In this document: in pieces, positions 51,679 through 59,135 of the stretch
How positions within the stretch are numbered: position 1 is the stretch's first letter
Layout of the letters: every line of letters begins with the position of its first letter
Assembly: GCF_000190695.1 (NCBI RefSeq)
Contig: NZ_GL870929.1
Location: forward strand, 1,226,192-1,290,191
Source: Kingella denitrificans ATCC 33394
GTDB taxonomy: Bacteria; Pseudomonadota; Gammaproteobacteria; Burkholderiales; Neisseriaceae
Length of the DNA stretch: 64,000 bases
Direction: 5' to 3'
The notes under the pieces: model-generated
The model's database searches: none
Told to the model about the DNA's origin: nothing
The model's input: only the letters and a program-made list of their open reading frames with translations
Program-made: the position numbers and the translations under genes

Positions 51679-52711
51679 GCGGCTGCCCGTCCGACGCTTC
51701 CGCCGTGGCAAAACGCTGCGCCACGCCGGCCGCAATCCGTTCCAAACTGTTCGATTGCGCTTCGTGATACGCTTCGTCCAGCGCATAGGCAAAGCCCACC
51801 GCATCCGTGCCGCCGTGGCTTTTAATCACCACGCCGCGCAGCCCCAGGAAAATCGCCCCATTGAAGCGGCGCGGGTCGAGCCGTTTTTTGAAGCCGCCCA
51901 ACGCAGGCAGCGCACCCAGCGCGCCCAGCTTGGTCAGCCAGTTGCGGTTCAGCTCTTCTTTAATCGCACCGCCGATAAATTTGACCGTACCTTCCATCGT
52001 TTTCAGCGCGATATTGCCGACAAAGCCGTCCGCCACCACCACATCGACCCCGCCGCTGAAAATCTCGTTGCTTTCCACATTACCGATAAAATTCAAAGAA
52101 CTGCTTTTCAGCAAACCGAATGCCTGCTTCACCACTTCCGTGCCTTTGATGTCTTCCGAACCGATATTGAGCAGGCCGACCCGTGCAGGCTGCTTTTGCG
52201 AGTGGAGCGCATTGAACAATTCGCTGCCCAGCACGGCAAACTGCCACAACTGTTCCGCGCTGCAATCCACGTTCGCGCCCAAATCCAGCATCAGCGTCAA
52301 GTGGCCGCCCTGCGCCGGCAGGAATTTGGCAATGGCGGGCCGTTCGATGTGCGGCAGGGTTTTGAGCACGAAACGCGCCGTGGCCATCAGTGCGCCGGTG
52401 TTGCCCGCCGACACGGCCGCCTGCGCTTTGCCGCCCTTCACTTGCTCGATGGCAATGCGCATGGACGAATCTTTTTTGTTTTTCAATGCGTGCTGAGGCG
52501 CTTCGTCCATCGCCACCACTTCGGTAGCATGCACGATTTCGATGCGGTCCAAAGGCGCGCCGGCCGATGCCAAAGCAGCCTGCACCTGCTCTTGATGGCC
52601 CACCATCAGCAACCGCACATCCGGTTGGCGGTTCAAAAATGCGGCGGCGGCAGGAGCGGTCACATCCAAACCCACATCGCCGCCCATTGCATCAACGGCT
52701 AACGTTATCAT
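51674..52711 (-). CDS. plsX: Phosphate acyltransferase PlsX
   Basis: 345 residues. ITLAVDAMGGDVG start, AAVSAGNTGALMA, DLGANVDCS, VGLLNIGSEDIKG, VDVVVADGFVGNIALK are the PlsX signatures. Makes acyl-phosphate from acyl-ACP for phospholipid synthesis. Its TAG lies inside the terminal repeat of a Correia-like element, so the last residues (DGQPQ) may be altered from the ancestral end. fabH, the usual next gene, is absent; yceD-rpmF lie upstream beyond two extra genes. Confidence 0.95.
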   Translation of the reverse strand: MITLAVDAMGGDVGLDVTAPAAAAFLNRQPDVRLLMVGHQEQVQAALASAGAPLDRIEIVHATEVVAMDEAPQHALKNKKDSSMRIAIEQVKGGKAQAAVSAGNTGALMATARFVLKTLPHIERPAIAKFLPAQGGHLTLMLDLGANVDCSAEQLWQFAVLGSELFNALHSQKQPARVGLLNIGSEDIKGTEVVKQAFGLLKSSSLNFIGNVESNEIFSGGVDVVVADGFVGNIALKTMEGTVKFIGGAIKEELNRNWLTKLGALGALPALGGFKKRLDPRRFNGAIFLGLRGVVIKSHGGTDAVGFAYALDEAYHEAQSNSLERIAAGVAQRFATAEASDGQPQ

Positions 52712-52740
52712 AACTATCCATTTTTCTTTTCAATCAATCA

Positions 52741-53160
52741 TTACCGCTGGCGGTATTCTTCGCAGCCGTATTCTTTATCGGCATTGCCGAATGCGGTGTC
52801 GCGCACGGAAATAATCGTGCCGTCCGTGTCGGTTACAACGATACGGTAGGTGTGCTCCCCAGTATAGTACTTGTAATTCTGGTAATACTGCACATTGCCC
52901 TGCTGGCCCACATACGCCTGACGGACATCGTACAGCGCGATACGCCAGGCATAAAGATTGCGAACTTCTTTATTCTTCACACAGTTATAACGCACAATAT
53001 CCGGCATACGGCCGGCGCGCTCCACAATAAACTCGCTGACATCTTTGCCGCGCCAACGCACGGTGTCGTGTATGCGGACGGTGGTGGCGCAACCGCCCAA
53101 CAGCAACACGGCGGCAGACAGAAGAAACAGCCGTTTGAAATTCAGGGCATGAGTGGACAC
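52741..53160 (-). CDS. Lipoprotein, unknown
   Basis: 139 residues with a lipoprotein signal (LLLGGC, Cys about 24) and a mature domain containing TVRIHDTVRWRGKDVSEFIVERAGR and a tyrosine-rich segment (NVQYYQNYKYYTG). A cysteine pair (NCVKNK, GCEEY) may form a disulfide. Not recognised. 29 bases upstream of plsX, possibly co-transcribed. Confidence 0.7.
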   Translation of the reverse strand: MSTHALNFKRLFLLSAAVLLLGGCATTVRIHDTVRWRGKDVSEFIVERAGRMPDIVRYNCVKNKEVRNLYAWRIALYDVRQAYVGQQGNVQYYQNYKYYTGEHTYRIVVTDTDGTIISVRDTAFGNADKEYGCEEYRQR

Positions 53161-53200
53161 GATACTCTCTTTTCTTAAATAACGGGATAATTTTGCACAA

Positions 53201-53239
53201 AAGCAGCCTGCACTCTGCAGAACAAAGTGCAGGCTGCTT
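53201..53239 (-). terminator. Uptake-sequence hairpin after the PRTase gene
   Basis: Inverted pair with an added CTCTGCAG centre; on the minus strand ends TTTTGTG. Confidence 0.65.
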
Positions 53240-53247
53240 TTTTCGCA

Positions 53248-53781
53248 TCAGGCTTCTGCCTGCGAATGCTGGGCGCGCGCATTGTGCGCCTCGATATCAG
53301 CAGCATCCCAGGGATAGTTAATCCACAAATCATTCACTTCCAGCCCGGCAAAATAATGCACGCCTTCGGGAATAGTGCCTTGTTTTTCTTTCAGTTTGTT
53401 GTGAATCACCGCAAAACCGATTTCGGCAAACCCTTCTTTTTGCAATTCGGTCAAGACAAAATCGGCCGTGATGCGGCTGTCGTCCACCTCGTCCACCACC
53501 AGAATGTTTTTGCCGACGATGTTTTCGGGAATCGGGTCAATCCATTGCACTTTTTGGATTTCGTCCGCCGTTTCATCGCTCGTCTCACCCAAATAATACG
53601 CCGTACTGACCGCATAAATCGGGATATCCAAAAAGCAGCGCAGCATACGCGCCGGAATAAAGCCGCCGCCGCCAATGGCAATCATGGCATCGTATTTCAC
53701 GCCGCTGTTTTGCACTTTTTCGGCCACTTGTTTGACCACTTTATGGATATCGTCATAGGTGTACCAGATTTTCTTAACCAT
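53248..53781 (-). CDS. Phosphoribosyltransferase
   Basis: 177 residues, type I PRTase fold. PRPP loop ILVVDEVDDSRITADFVL (about 93-110) and IAIGGGGFIPARML in the first half. The group includes purine (Gpt/Apt-like) and regulatory PRTases; the base is not decided by what I can see. It sits between rpmF and plsX, an unusual place, and is isolated by hairpins on both sides. Confidence 0.8.
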   Translation of the reverse strand: MVKKIWYTYDDIHKVVKQVAEKVQNSGVKYDAMIAIGGGGFIPARMLRCFLDIPIYAVSTAYYLGETSDETADEIQKVQWIDPIPENIVGKNILVVDEVDDSRITADFVLTELQKEGFAEIGFAVIHNKLKEKQGTIPEGVHYFAGLEVNDLWINYPWDAADIEAHNARAQHSQAEA

Positions 53782-53823
53782 TGCAGCGCTCCTTCACATT
53801 CAAACTGCAAAATCCAAACAATA

Positions 53824-53862
53824 AAAGCCAGACGATAGTGCAAACGCGCAATCGCTGGCTTT
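53824..53862 (-). terminator. Intrinsic terminator of rpmF
   Basis: Stem AAAGCCAG-CGAT / ATCG-T-CTGGCTTT with one bulged base and a ~14-base loop, followed by TTTTATTGTTT on the minus strand. Separates rpmF from the PRTase gene. Confidence 0.7.
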
Positions 53863-53875
53863 CGGAATCATCCGA

Positions 53876-54055
53876 TTACTCGCCTTTGGCTTTCATCACT
53901 TTACGGCCACGATACATGCCATTTGGCGAAATGTGGTGCGGGCGGTGCACTTCGCCGGTGGCGCTGTCCACAGACAGTGCAGGCGCGGTCAGCGCATCGT
54001 GCGAACGGTGCATACCGCGGCGTGAAGGGGATTTTTTGTTTTGTTGAACAGCCAT
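53876..54055 (-). CDS. rpmF: Ribosomal protein L32
   Basis: 59 residues starting MAVQQNKKSPSRRGMHRSHD with SPNGMYRGRKVM near the end, the standard bL32 sequence. AGGAGCTTGAC precedes the ATG. Zinc cysteines are absent (the C-minus form). Downstream of yceD as in most proteobacteria. Confidence 0.96.
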   Translation of the reverse strand: MAVQQNKKSPSRRGMHRSHDALTAPALSVDSATGEVHRPHHISPNGMYRGRKVMKAKGE

Positions 54056-54089
54056 GTCAAGCTCCTAAAAAATAAAGTGGAATATAAGG

Positions 54090-54593
54090 TTAGTCCGATT
54101 TTTTCAAACCTGCCAAAACGGCGAACGGATTGGGTTTGCTTTGATTGACGGCGGCCGAGTCGGCATTGCCGCATTGTTCGTGCCGGGGTGAAAACGGCAA
54201 AGCCATCAGGATTTGGTCTTCAATCAGCGAAAACACGTCCAATTCATCGGCGGAAAGCATGCCTTCCAATTCTTCATCGGCCAGCATGGCTTCGTCAAGC
54301 TGCGCTTCGGTGGGAAACAGCACAATCGGCACGTGTTCGTCCAGCTCGAAATTTTCGATCGGCTGCATACAGCGTTGGCACTGCAACGGTACGCGCCCCG
54401 ACAAAGCCAGCGTGAGCACGGGGCGTTGCCAGCGGTCGGTCGAGCCTGTCAGCGTGTATGCCAGCTCGGACGACAAATCGGCAATATCGTGCGACCATGT
54501 CCGCTCGTCCAAATCCCGCAGGGCAACCGTGCCGTGCAGACGTTCTTTTTTGAGCGCAAACGCTTGGGGGTCAATCAATATTCGGTTTAACAT
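54090..54593 (-). CDS. yceD: YceD/DUF177 protein
   Basis: 167 residues. LQCQRCMQPIENFELDEHVPIVLF contains the conserved CxxC; an acidic stretch (DEAMLADEELEGMLSADELDVFSLIEDQI region) precedes a LPFSPRHEQC end. The family is required for 23S rRNA accumulation in E. coli and plants. True start MLNRILIDP at 54593. Next to rpmF (34 bases) and divergent from the YceF-type maf. Confidence 0.92.
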   Translation of the reverse strand: MLNRILIDPQAFALKKERLHGTVALRDLDERTWSHDIADLSSELAYTLTGSTDRWQRPVLTLALSGRVPLQCQRCMQPIENFELDEHVPIVLFPTEAQLDEAMLADEELEGMLSADELDVFSLIEDQILMALPFSPRHEQCGNADSAAVNQSKPNPFAVLAGLKKSD

Positions 54594-54602
54594 AAACGCG
54601 GA

Positions 54603-54631
54603 ATGATATAATTTTATGGCTTTACAGTCAA
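54603..54631 (-). promoter_or_regulatory. Candidate promoter of yceD-rpmF
   Basis: On the minus strand TTGACT, 17-base spacer, TATCAT. The -10 is only ten bases before the start codon, implying a nearly leaderless message if it is the true promoter. Confidence 0.35.
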
Positions 54632-54722
54632 TCTTTTTACGCGATTTATCCGCAGTCAACCGCCCAAACAGGGTGCAGGCTGCTTTTGTGTCCGCCGCAC
54701 CGTTCTCCAGAAAGGCTTCATC

Positions 54723-55319
54723 ATGAATACACCGATTATTTTGGCGTCCACTTCCGTGTTCCGTCAGCAGCAGCTGCGCACGCTGGGCATTCCTTTCACC
54801 GCGGCCAAGCCGATGTTTGACGAAACGCCGCTGGCAGGCGAATCCGCGGCCGACACGGCTTTGCGTTTGGCCGAAGGCAAGGCGCGCTCGCTGGCGGAGA
54901 TTTATCCGCAGCATTGGATTATCGGGGCCGACCAAGTGGCGTGGTGCAACGGCCGGCAGTTGGGCAAGCCGATGAGTGTTGCCAATGCGGAACAGATGTT
55001 GCGCGAATTATCGGGGCGGCGCATTGAGTTTTACAGCGCGGCGTGCGTGCTCGACACGGCAAAAAGCAGCCTGCACACGCATGTGGACACCACCGTGGTA
55101 CAGATGCGCGTGTTGTCGGACGAACAAATCCGCCGTTATCTGGCGCGCGAACCCGATGCCGTTTATTGTGCGGGCGCAGCAAAAAGCGAAGGTTTGGGCG
55201 CGGCTTTGCTGTGGCGTATCGACAGCGAAGACCCGAACGCGCTGATTGGCCTGCCGCTGTTCTGGCTGGTGTCGTGTCTGCAACGGTTGGGGTTCGATGT
55301 GCTTACCGAAGGCGAATAA
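54723..55319 (+). CDS. Maf nucleotide pyrophosphatase (YceF type)
   Basis: 198 residues. LASTSVFRQQQLRTLGIPF, FDETPLAGE, WIIGADQVAWCNGRQLGKP and CAGAAKSEGLGAALLWRI fit the YceF branch, which prefers 7-methyl-GTP. Located beside yceD-rpmF as in E. coli. An uptake sequence is read SSLH near residue 115. Paralogue of the maf at 42369. Confidence 0.9.
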   Translation: MNTPIILASTSVFRQQQLRTLGIPFTAAKPMFDETPLAGESAADTALRLAEGKARSLAEIYPQHWIIGADQVAWCNGRQLGKPMSVANAEQMLRELSGRRIEFYSAACVLDTAKSSLHTHVDTTVVQMRVLSDEQIRRYLAREPDAVYCAGAAKSEGLGAALLWRIDSEDPNALIGLPLFWLVSCLQRLGFDVLTEGE

Positions 55320-55336
55320 CCCGTTCATTTTCAGTC

Positions 55337-55369
55337 TATAAGCGGATGAAAATAAAAATAAGGTAAGGC
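55337..55369 (+). mobile_element. Correia-like half-element, decayed
   Basis: TATAAGCGGATGAAAATAAA and following AATAAGGTAAGGC resemble the first 33 bases of the intact elements with several changes; the other end is missing. Confidence 0.4.
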
Positions 55370-55379
55370 ACCATGATAA

Positions 55380-55418
55380 AAGCAGCCTGCACTTCGGATA
55401 ATCGGGTGCAGGCTGCTT
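55380..55418. terminator. Uptake-sequence hairpin between maf and the CYTH gene
   Basis: Inverted pair with A4/T6 flanks serving convergent genes. Confidence 0.75.
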
Positions 55419-55437
55419 TTTTGATTCGGCAACACGG

Positions 55438-55917
55438 TCAAACTTCGTCCGCCCAAGTGCCGAACGGATGCTTGCTCAAATACGCATTGGTGAAGCGGCC
55501 GTCTTCGGTGATTTCCGCGCCCAGCCAATCGGGTTTCGGGAACGGCGCATGTTCATCGGGCAACTCCAATTCCGCCACCACCAGCGGCGCGTTGTCGCCA
55601 AAAAATTCGTCAATTTCAAATACAAAGCCTTCGTGCGCGATGCGGTAGCGGTGCTTCTCGATTTTAAACGGGCACACGGTCGCCAACATGGTTTGCGCGT
55701 CGGCCAACGGGATTTCATATTCGAACTCGTGCCGGCTCACATCGGAAATATAGCCCTTCACCGTGAGCCACGCGCGGCTGCCCGACACACGCACGCGAAT
55801 CGTGCATTCCTTTGCCACGCTGATGTAGCCCTGCTGCATCACTTCGGGCGCACCCGCCGCGGCACGCCATGCATCGCTGTTCAACAAAAAGCGGCGTTCG
55901 ATTTCAATTTGCGCCAT
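55438..55917 (-). CDS. CYTH-domain protein (triphosphatase/adenylate-cyclase family)
   Basis: 159 residues. The EIERRFLL signature (ExExK-type, residues 4-11) and alternating charged strands (TIRVRVSGSRAWLTVKG, EFEYEIPLADA, IEKHRYRIAHEGFVFEIDEF, LVVAELELPDE) define a CYTH tunnel. Single-domain bacterial members such as that of Nitrosomonas are mostly inorganic triphosphatases; cyclase activity is less likely. Confidence 0.88.
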   Translation of the reverse strand: MAQIEIERRFLLNSDAWRAAAGAPEVMQQGYISVAKECTIRVRVSGSRAWLTVKGYISDVSRHEFEYEIPLADAQTMLATVCPFKIEKHRYRIAHEGFVFEIDEFFGDNAPLVVAELELPDEHAPFPKPDWLGAEITEDGRFTNAYLSKHPFGTWADEV

Positions 55918-55945
55918 AAAAAGCAGCCTGCACTTTCATCACAAT

Positions 55946-56365
55946 TCAGTTTCCAAACGGTTTAAACAAAGCAAAATAAACGGCGGCCAGCAGCAAAAAC
56001 ACGGGCAGCTCGTTGAACACGCGGTACCAGCGGTGGGAATGCGTGTTGCGCCGCGCCGCAAACCGTGCCAGCAGCCTGCTGCACCACACATGATACCCCA
56101 GCAGCAGCAGCGCCACAGCAATTTTGGCATGCACCCACGGCGCAAAACCGATGGCAAACAGCGGCATGGCCAAACCGCATACCAGCGCGCCGACGCACCA
56201 AGGCTGCATGAAGCGGTACAGTTTCTGCGCCATCAGCAGCAGCCGCGCGTATTCGCCCTCCCCTTCGGCCATGGCCAGGTTCACAAAAATGCGCGGTAGG
56301 TAAAACAGGCCGGCAAACCACGCCACAATAAAAAATATATGAAAAAATTTCAGCCAAAGAAACAT
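55946..56365 (-). CDS. hemJ: HemJ-like protoporphyrinogen oxidase
   Basis: 139 residues with four membrane segments. The N-terminal KFFHIFFIVAWFAGLFYLPR and later VHAKIAVALLLLGYH are the conserved heme/His and Lys regions of HemJ, the oxygen-using protoporphyrinogen IX oxidase. CopD-family naming is common for it. ATG at 56365 has GGAGAACGCA upstream, preferred to the one four codons earlier. Confidence 0.8.
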   Translation of the reverse strand: MFLWLKFFHIFFIVAWFAGLFYLPRIFVNLAMAEGEGEYARLLLMAQKLYRFMQPWCVGALVCGLAMPLFAIGFAPWVHAKIAVALLLLGYHVWCSRLLARFAARRNTHSHRWYRVFNELPVFLLLAAVYFALFKPFGN

Positions 56366-56392
56366 TGCGTTCTCCAAAAGCGGCTAAAAAAA

Positions 56393-56416
56393 ATCCGCCC
56401 CAAAGCAGGAGCGGAT
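56393..56416 (-). terminator. Intrinsic terminator of rpmE
   Basis: ATCCGC/GCGGAT stem with a 12-base loop, then T8 on the minus strand. Confidence 0.75.
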
Positions 56417-56433
56417 GTTTGGGCAACACCGTA

Positions 56434-56655
56434 TTAAACGGAACGTTTGAACATATTGCCGAATTTTTGGTTGAATTTGTCCACGCGACCGGCGGTATCC
56501 ACGATTTTTTGTTTGCCGGTGTAGAACGGATGGCATTCGGAGCAAACCTCGATGTTGAAGTTTTCTTTTTCCATAGAAGATTGCGTGGTGAATTTGTTGC
56601 CGCAAGAGCAAGTCACGTTCACTTCGTGGTAAGTCGGATGAATATCTTGTTTCAT
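56434..56655 (-). CDS. rpmE: Ribosomal protein L31
   Basis: 73 residues: MKQDIHPTYHEVNVTCSCG start, EVCSECHPFYTGKQKIVDTAGRV. The cysteines (CSCG, CSEC) mark the zinc-binding L31 form. ATG at 56655 has AAGGAAATCC upstream. Stand-alone between its own promoter and terminator. Confidence 0.95.
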   Translation of the reverse strand: MKQDIHPTYHEVNVTCSCGNKFTTQSSMEKENFNIEVCSECHPFYTGKQKIVDTAGRVDKFNQKFGNMFKRSV

Positions 56656-56716
56656 TTGGATTTCCTTAAAAAGCGGGCGCAGGGGTTTTGCCTGCACTTC
56701 ATTGATAAAGCGCGGC

Positions 56717-56745
56717 ATTATCCTTGTTTTTACGCAATTTGGCAA
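56717..56745 (-). promoter_or_regulatory. Predicted rpmE promoter
   Basis: On the minus strand TTGCCA, 17-base spacer, GATAAT. Its -35 overlaps the -35 of the opposite lspA promoter. Confidence 0.6.
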
Positions 56746-56766
56746 GTGCCGCGATAAATTTATAGT
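56739..56766 (+). promoter_or_regulatory. Predicted lspA-ispH promoter
   Basis: TTGGCA, 16-base spacer, TATAGT, about 44 bases before the lspA start. Back-to-back with the rpmE promoter. Confidence 0.5.
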
Positions 56767-56809
56767 ACAATACCGCCTTTTTTCACACTCCCCAAAAAGC
56801 AGCCTGCAC

Positions 56810-57286
56810 ATGAAGAAATACCTCCCCTATTTCATCACCGCCGTTACCGCGCTCGTCCTCGACCAAATCAGCAAACTGTGGATTCTGGCGCACTTCCAAT
56901 TCGCGGAACGGCTCAATATCATCCCCGGCTTTTTCGATTTGACGCTGGTGTACAATCCCGGTGCGGCATTCAGCTTTCTGGCGGGCGCGGGCGGTTGGCA
57001 AAAATATCTGTTCATGCTGCTTGCGTTTGCCATCAGCGGCTGGCTAGGCAACGAAATCCGCAAAGGCGAGCTAGGCAAAACCGGTAATTTCGCCGCCGCC
57101 ATGATTATCGGCGGCGCGTTCGGCAACGTCATCGACCGCTTCGCTTACGGCAAAGTGGTGGATTTCCTGCTGGTGTATTGGCAAAACTGGCATTACCCCG
57201 TGTTCAACATTGCCGACTGCTTTGTCTGCGTGGGCGCGGTTTTGCTGGTGATTGACAGCATCCGCCACAAAAAGAAGGCCGCATAA
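56810..57286 (+). CDS. lspA: Prolipoprotein signal peptidase
   Basis: 158 residues, four membrane segments. Catalytic aspartates lie in NVIDRFAYGKVVDFL and FNIADCFVCVGAVLLV; YNPGAAFSFLAG is conserved. Cleaves lipid-modified signal peptides. The ATG at 56810 shares its A with the last base of the uptake-sequence-derived GCAGCCTGCACA, leaving no visible Shine-Dalgarno. 48 bases upstream of ispH, the usual partner. Confidence 0.95.
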   Translation: MKKYLPYFITAVTALVLDQISKLWILAHFQFAERLNIIPGFFDLTLVYNPGAAFSFLAGAGGWQKYLFMLLAFAISGWLGNEIRKGELGKTGNFAAAMIIGGAFGNVIDRFAYGKVVDFLLVYWQNWHYPVFNIADCFVCVGAVLLVIDSIRHKKKAA

Positions 57287-57334
57287 GCCCGAAAGCAGCC
57301 TGCACCCTCCCATTTTCCGAAGAAAGACGCAACC

Positions 57335-58270
57335 ATGCCCCCAAAAACCATCATGCTGGCCAATCCGCGCGGCTTCTGCGCCGGCGTTGACCGCGCCATT
57401 TCCATTGTGGAACGCGCCCTGGAAGAATTCGGCGCGCCGATTTATGTACGGCACGAAGTGGTCCACAACAAATTCGTGGTGGACGGCCTGCGCGAAAAAG
57501 GCGCAGTGTTTATTGACGATTTGGCCGACGTGCCGCCGGGCGCAACGCTGATATATTCCGCCCACGGCGTGAGCAAAGCGGTGCAGGCCGAAGCCGCAGA
57601 GCGCGGTTTCCGCGTGTTCGACGCCACCTGCCCGCTGGTGACCAAAGTCCACAAAGAAGTGGCACGCTTGGACGAACAGGGCTATCAAATCATCATGATC
57701 GGGCACGCCGGCCATGTGGAAGTGGAAGGCACGATGGGGCAGCTCCCGCCGGGCAGGATGCTGCTGGTGCAGACAGTGGACGACGTAGGCAGCCTGCACA
57801 TTGCCAATCCCGAAAAAGTGGCGTATGTCAGCCAGACCACATTGTCGGTCGATGAAACCAAAGACATTATCGCAGCGCTGAACGAACGTTTCCCGCACAT
57901 TAAAAATCCGCACAAAGAAGACATTTGCTACGCCACCACTAACCGCCAAAAAGCAGTGAAAGATTTGGCGGACGAATGCGACGTCGTGATTGTGGTCGGC
58001 TCACCCAATTCGTCCAACAGCAACCGTCTGCGCGAAGTGGCGGCCGTGCGCGGCGTGGAGGCTTATATGGTGGACAACGCCGAACATTTGCAGCGCGAAT
58101 GGTTCGCCGGCAAACGCAAAGTGGGGCTGACCGCCGGTGCCAGCGCGCCCGAAGTGCTAGTGCAGGGCGTCATCGACCGGCTGACCGCTTGGGACATCGA
58201 CCACATCGAACAAGGCGAAGGCATTGAAGAGAGCATCGTCTTCGTGCTGCCCAAGGAATTACGAAAATAA
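57335..58270 (+). CDS. ispH: 4-hydroxy-3-methylbut-2-enyl diphosphate reductase
   Basis: 311 residues. Iron-sulfur cysteines appear in NPRGFCAGVDRAI, FDATCPLVTKVH and EDICYATTNRQ; SAHGVS and GSPNSSNSNRL bind substrate. Last step of the MEP isoprenoid pathway. AAGAAAGACGCAACC precedes the ATG. The uptake sequence near 57788 is read GSLH. Confidence 0.96.
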   Translation: MPPKTIMLANPRGFCAGVDRAISIVERALEEFGAPIYVRHEVVHNKFVVDGLREKGAVFIDDLADVPPGATLIYSAHGVSKAVQAEAAERGFRVFDATCPLVTKVHKEVARLDEQGYQIIMIGHAGHVEVEGTMGQLPPGRMLLVQTVDDVGSLHIANPEKVAYVSQTTLSVDETKDIIAALNERFPHIKNPHKEDICYATTNRQKAVKDLADECDVVIVVGSPNSSNSNRLREVAAVRGVEAYMVDNAEHLQREWFAGKRKVGLTAGASAPEVLVQGVIDRLTAWDIDHIEQGEGIEESIVFVLPKELRK

Positions 58271-58352
58271 ACCAAGCGTCCGCCAAATTTAATATTCGCT
58301 TATTGCTTCTTAACAAAGGCCTGTGGCATGATGACCACGTTAGCGGAACCTT

Positions 58353-58364
58353 ACCGTTAACGGT
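58353..58364. repeat. 12-bp perfect palindrome ACCGTTAACGGT
   Basis: Lies 42 bases before the mini-lipoprotein start. Could be part of an operator or a weak hairpin; no regulator is evident. Confidence 0.35.
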
Positions 58365-58406
58365 GTTGCATTATTTCAATTTAACTTTCCTTTGTGGAGA
58401 AAACCT

Positions 58407-58523
58407 ATGCTGACCAAAATGATTCGTTACACTTTAATCGCCGTATGCGCAGGCAGCCTGGCCGCGTGCTATATCGTGCAGCCTGCACCAGGCTCCGACG
58501 TTGTGATTCAGGGCAACCGTTAA
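58407..58523 (+). CDS. Mini-lipoprotein (38 residues)
   Basis: MLTKMIRYTLIAVCAG then SLAAC lipobox (Cys 21) and an 18-residue mature tail ending VVIQGNR. TGGAGA seven bases upstream of ATG. Too short for most gene finders. The mature start CYIVQPAPG resembles that of the next gene's CYVVPASS. Such lysis-protein-sized or leader-like lipoproteins have no assigned role. Confidence 0.7.
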   Translation: MLTKMIRYTLIAVCAGSLAACYIVQPAPGSDVVIQGNR

Positions 58524-58540
58524 TTTTTGGAGAGACAATC

Positions 58541-58960
58541 ATGAAACCCATGAAAAATGTGCTTTTGTTGGCCGCTTTGGGTGCCGTATTGACCGGCTGT
58601 TATGTGGTGCCTGCATCTTCCACCGTCCGCGTCGGCGATGCGGGAGGTGTGCGTACCGGCGGCAACTCCATGCAGGTGCGCCTGTATCCCACCAACGCCG
58701 TGGCGCAACAGCAAGGCCCTGCCCAAGCCGTTGTGAGCATTGACCAAAACGGACACGGCACGTTCTCCTCCTATATTGCCGGCGAATCCTTCACGGGCGA
58801 CGCGACACGCAACACCAGCTCGCGCTCCGGCAAAGCCAACGGTGCAGCCGCCAGCGGACGCTACATCTCCTGCGACTACACCATGAATTCGCCGACCGTG
58901 GGCACAGGCAGCTGCCGCATGTCTACCGGCGCGACATACAGCATGCACTTCTCCCGCTGA
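58541..58960 (+). CDS. Lipoprotein, unknown
   Basis: 139 residues. Lipobox LTGC (Cys about 20), mature start CYVVPASSTVRVGD, then a glycine/serine-rich segment and a C-terminal domain with a cysteine pair (ISCDYTM, GSCRMS). GGAGAGACAATC precedes ATG at 58541. 17 bases after the mini-lipoprotein, surely one transcript, closed by an uptake-sequence hairpin. No local uptake sequence inside. Confidence 0.75.
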   Translation: MKPMKNVLLLAALGAVLTGCYVVPASSTVRVGDAGGVRTGGNSMQVRLYPTNAVAQQQGPAQAVVSIDQNGHGTFSSYIAGESFTGDATRNTSSRSGKANGAAASGRYISCDYTMNSPTVGTGSCRMSTGATYSMHFSR

Positions 58961-58973
58961 TGAGGAAACCCAA

Positions 58974-59012
58974 AAGCAGCCTGCACTTCGATTGTGAAAG
59001 TGCAGGCTGCTT
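58974..59012 (+). terminator. Uptake-sequence hairpin after the lipoprotein pair
   Basis: Perfect inverted pair with A4/T5 flanks. Confidence 0.75.
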
Positions 59013-59135
59013 TTTCATTGCCCGAAAGCAGCCTGCACCCTGCCCTGCCACACGAATCCGCATTTTTCTCTCACAGACAGCCCGTTTCGTCTTACAATAA
59101 CACCCGCTTTATCTACAATAAACAAGGACACAACC

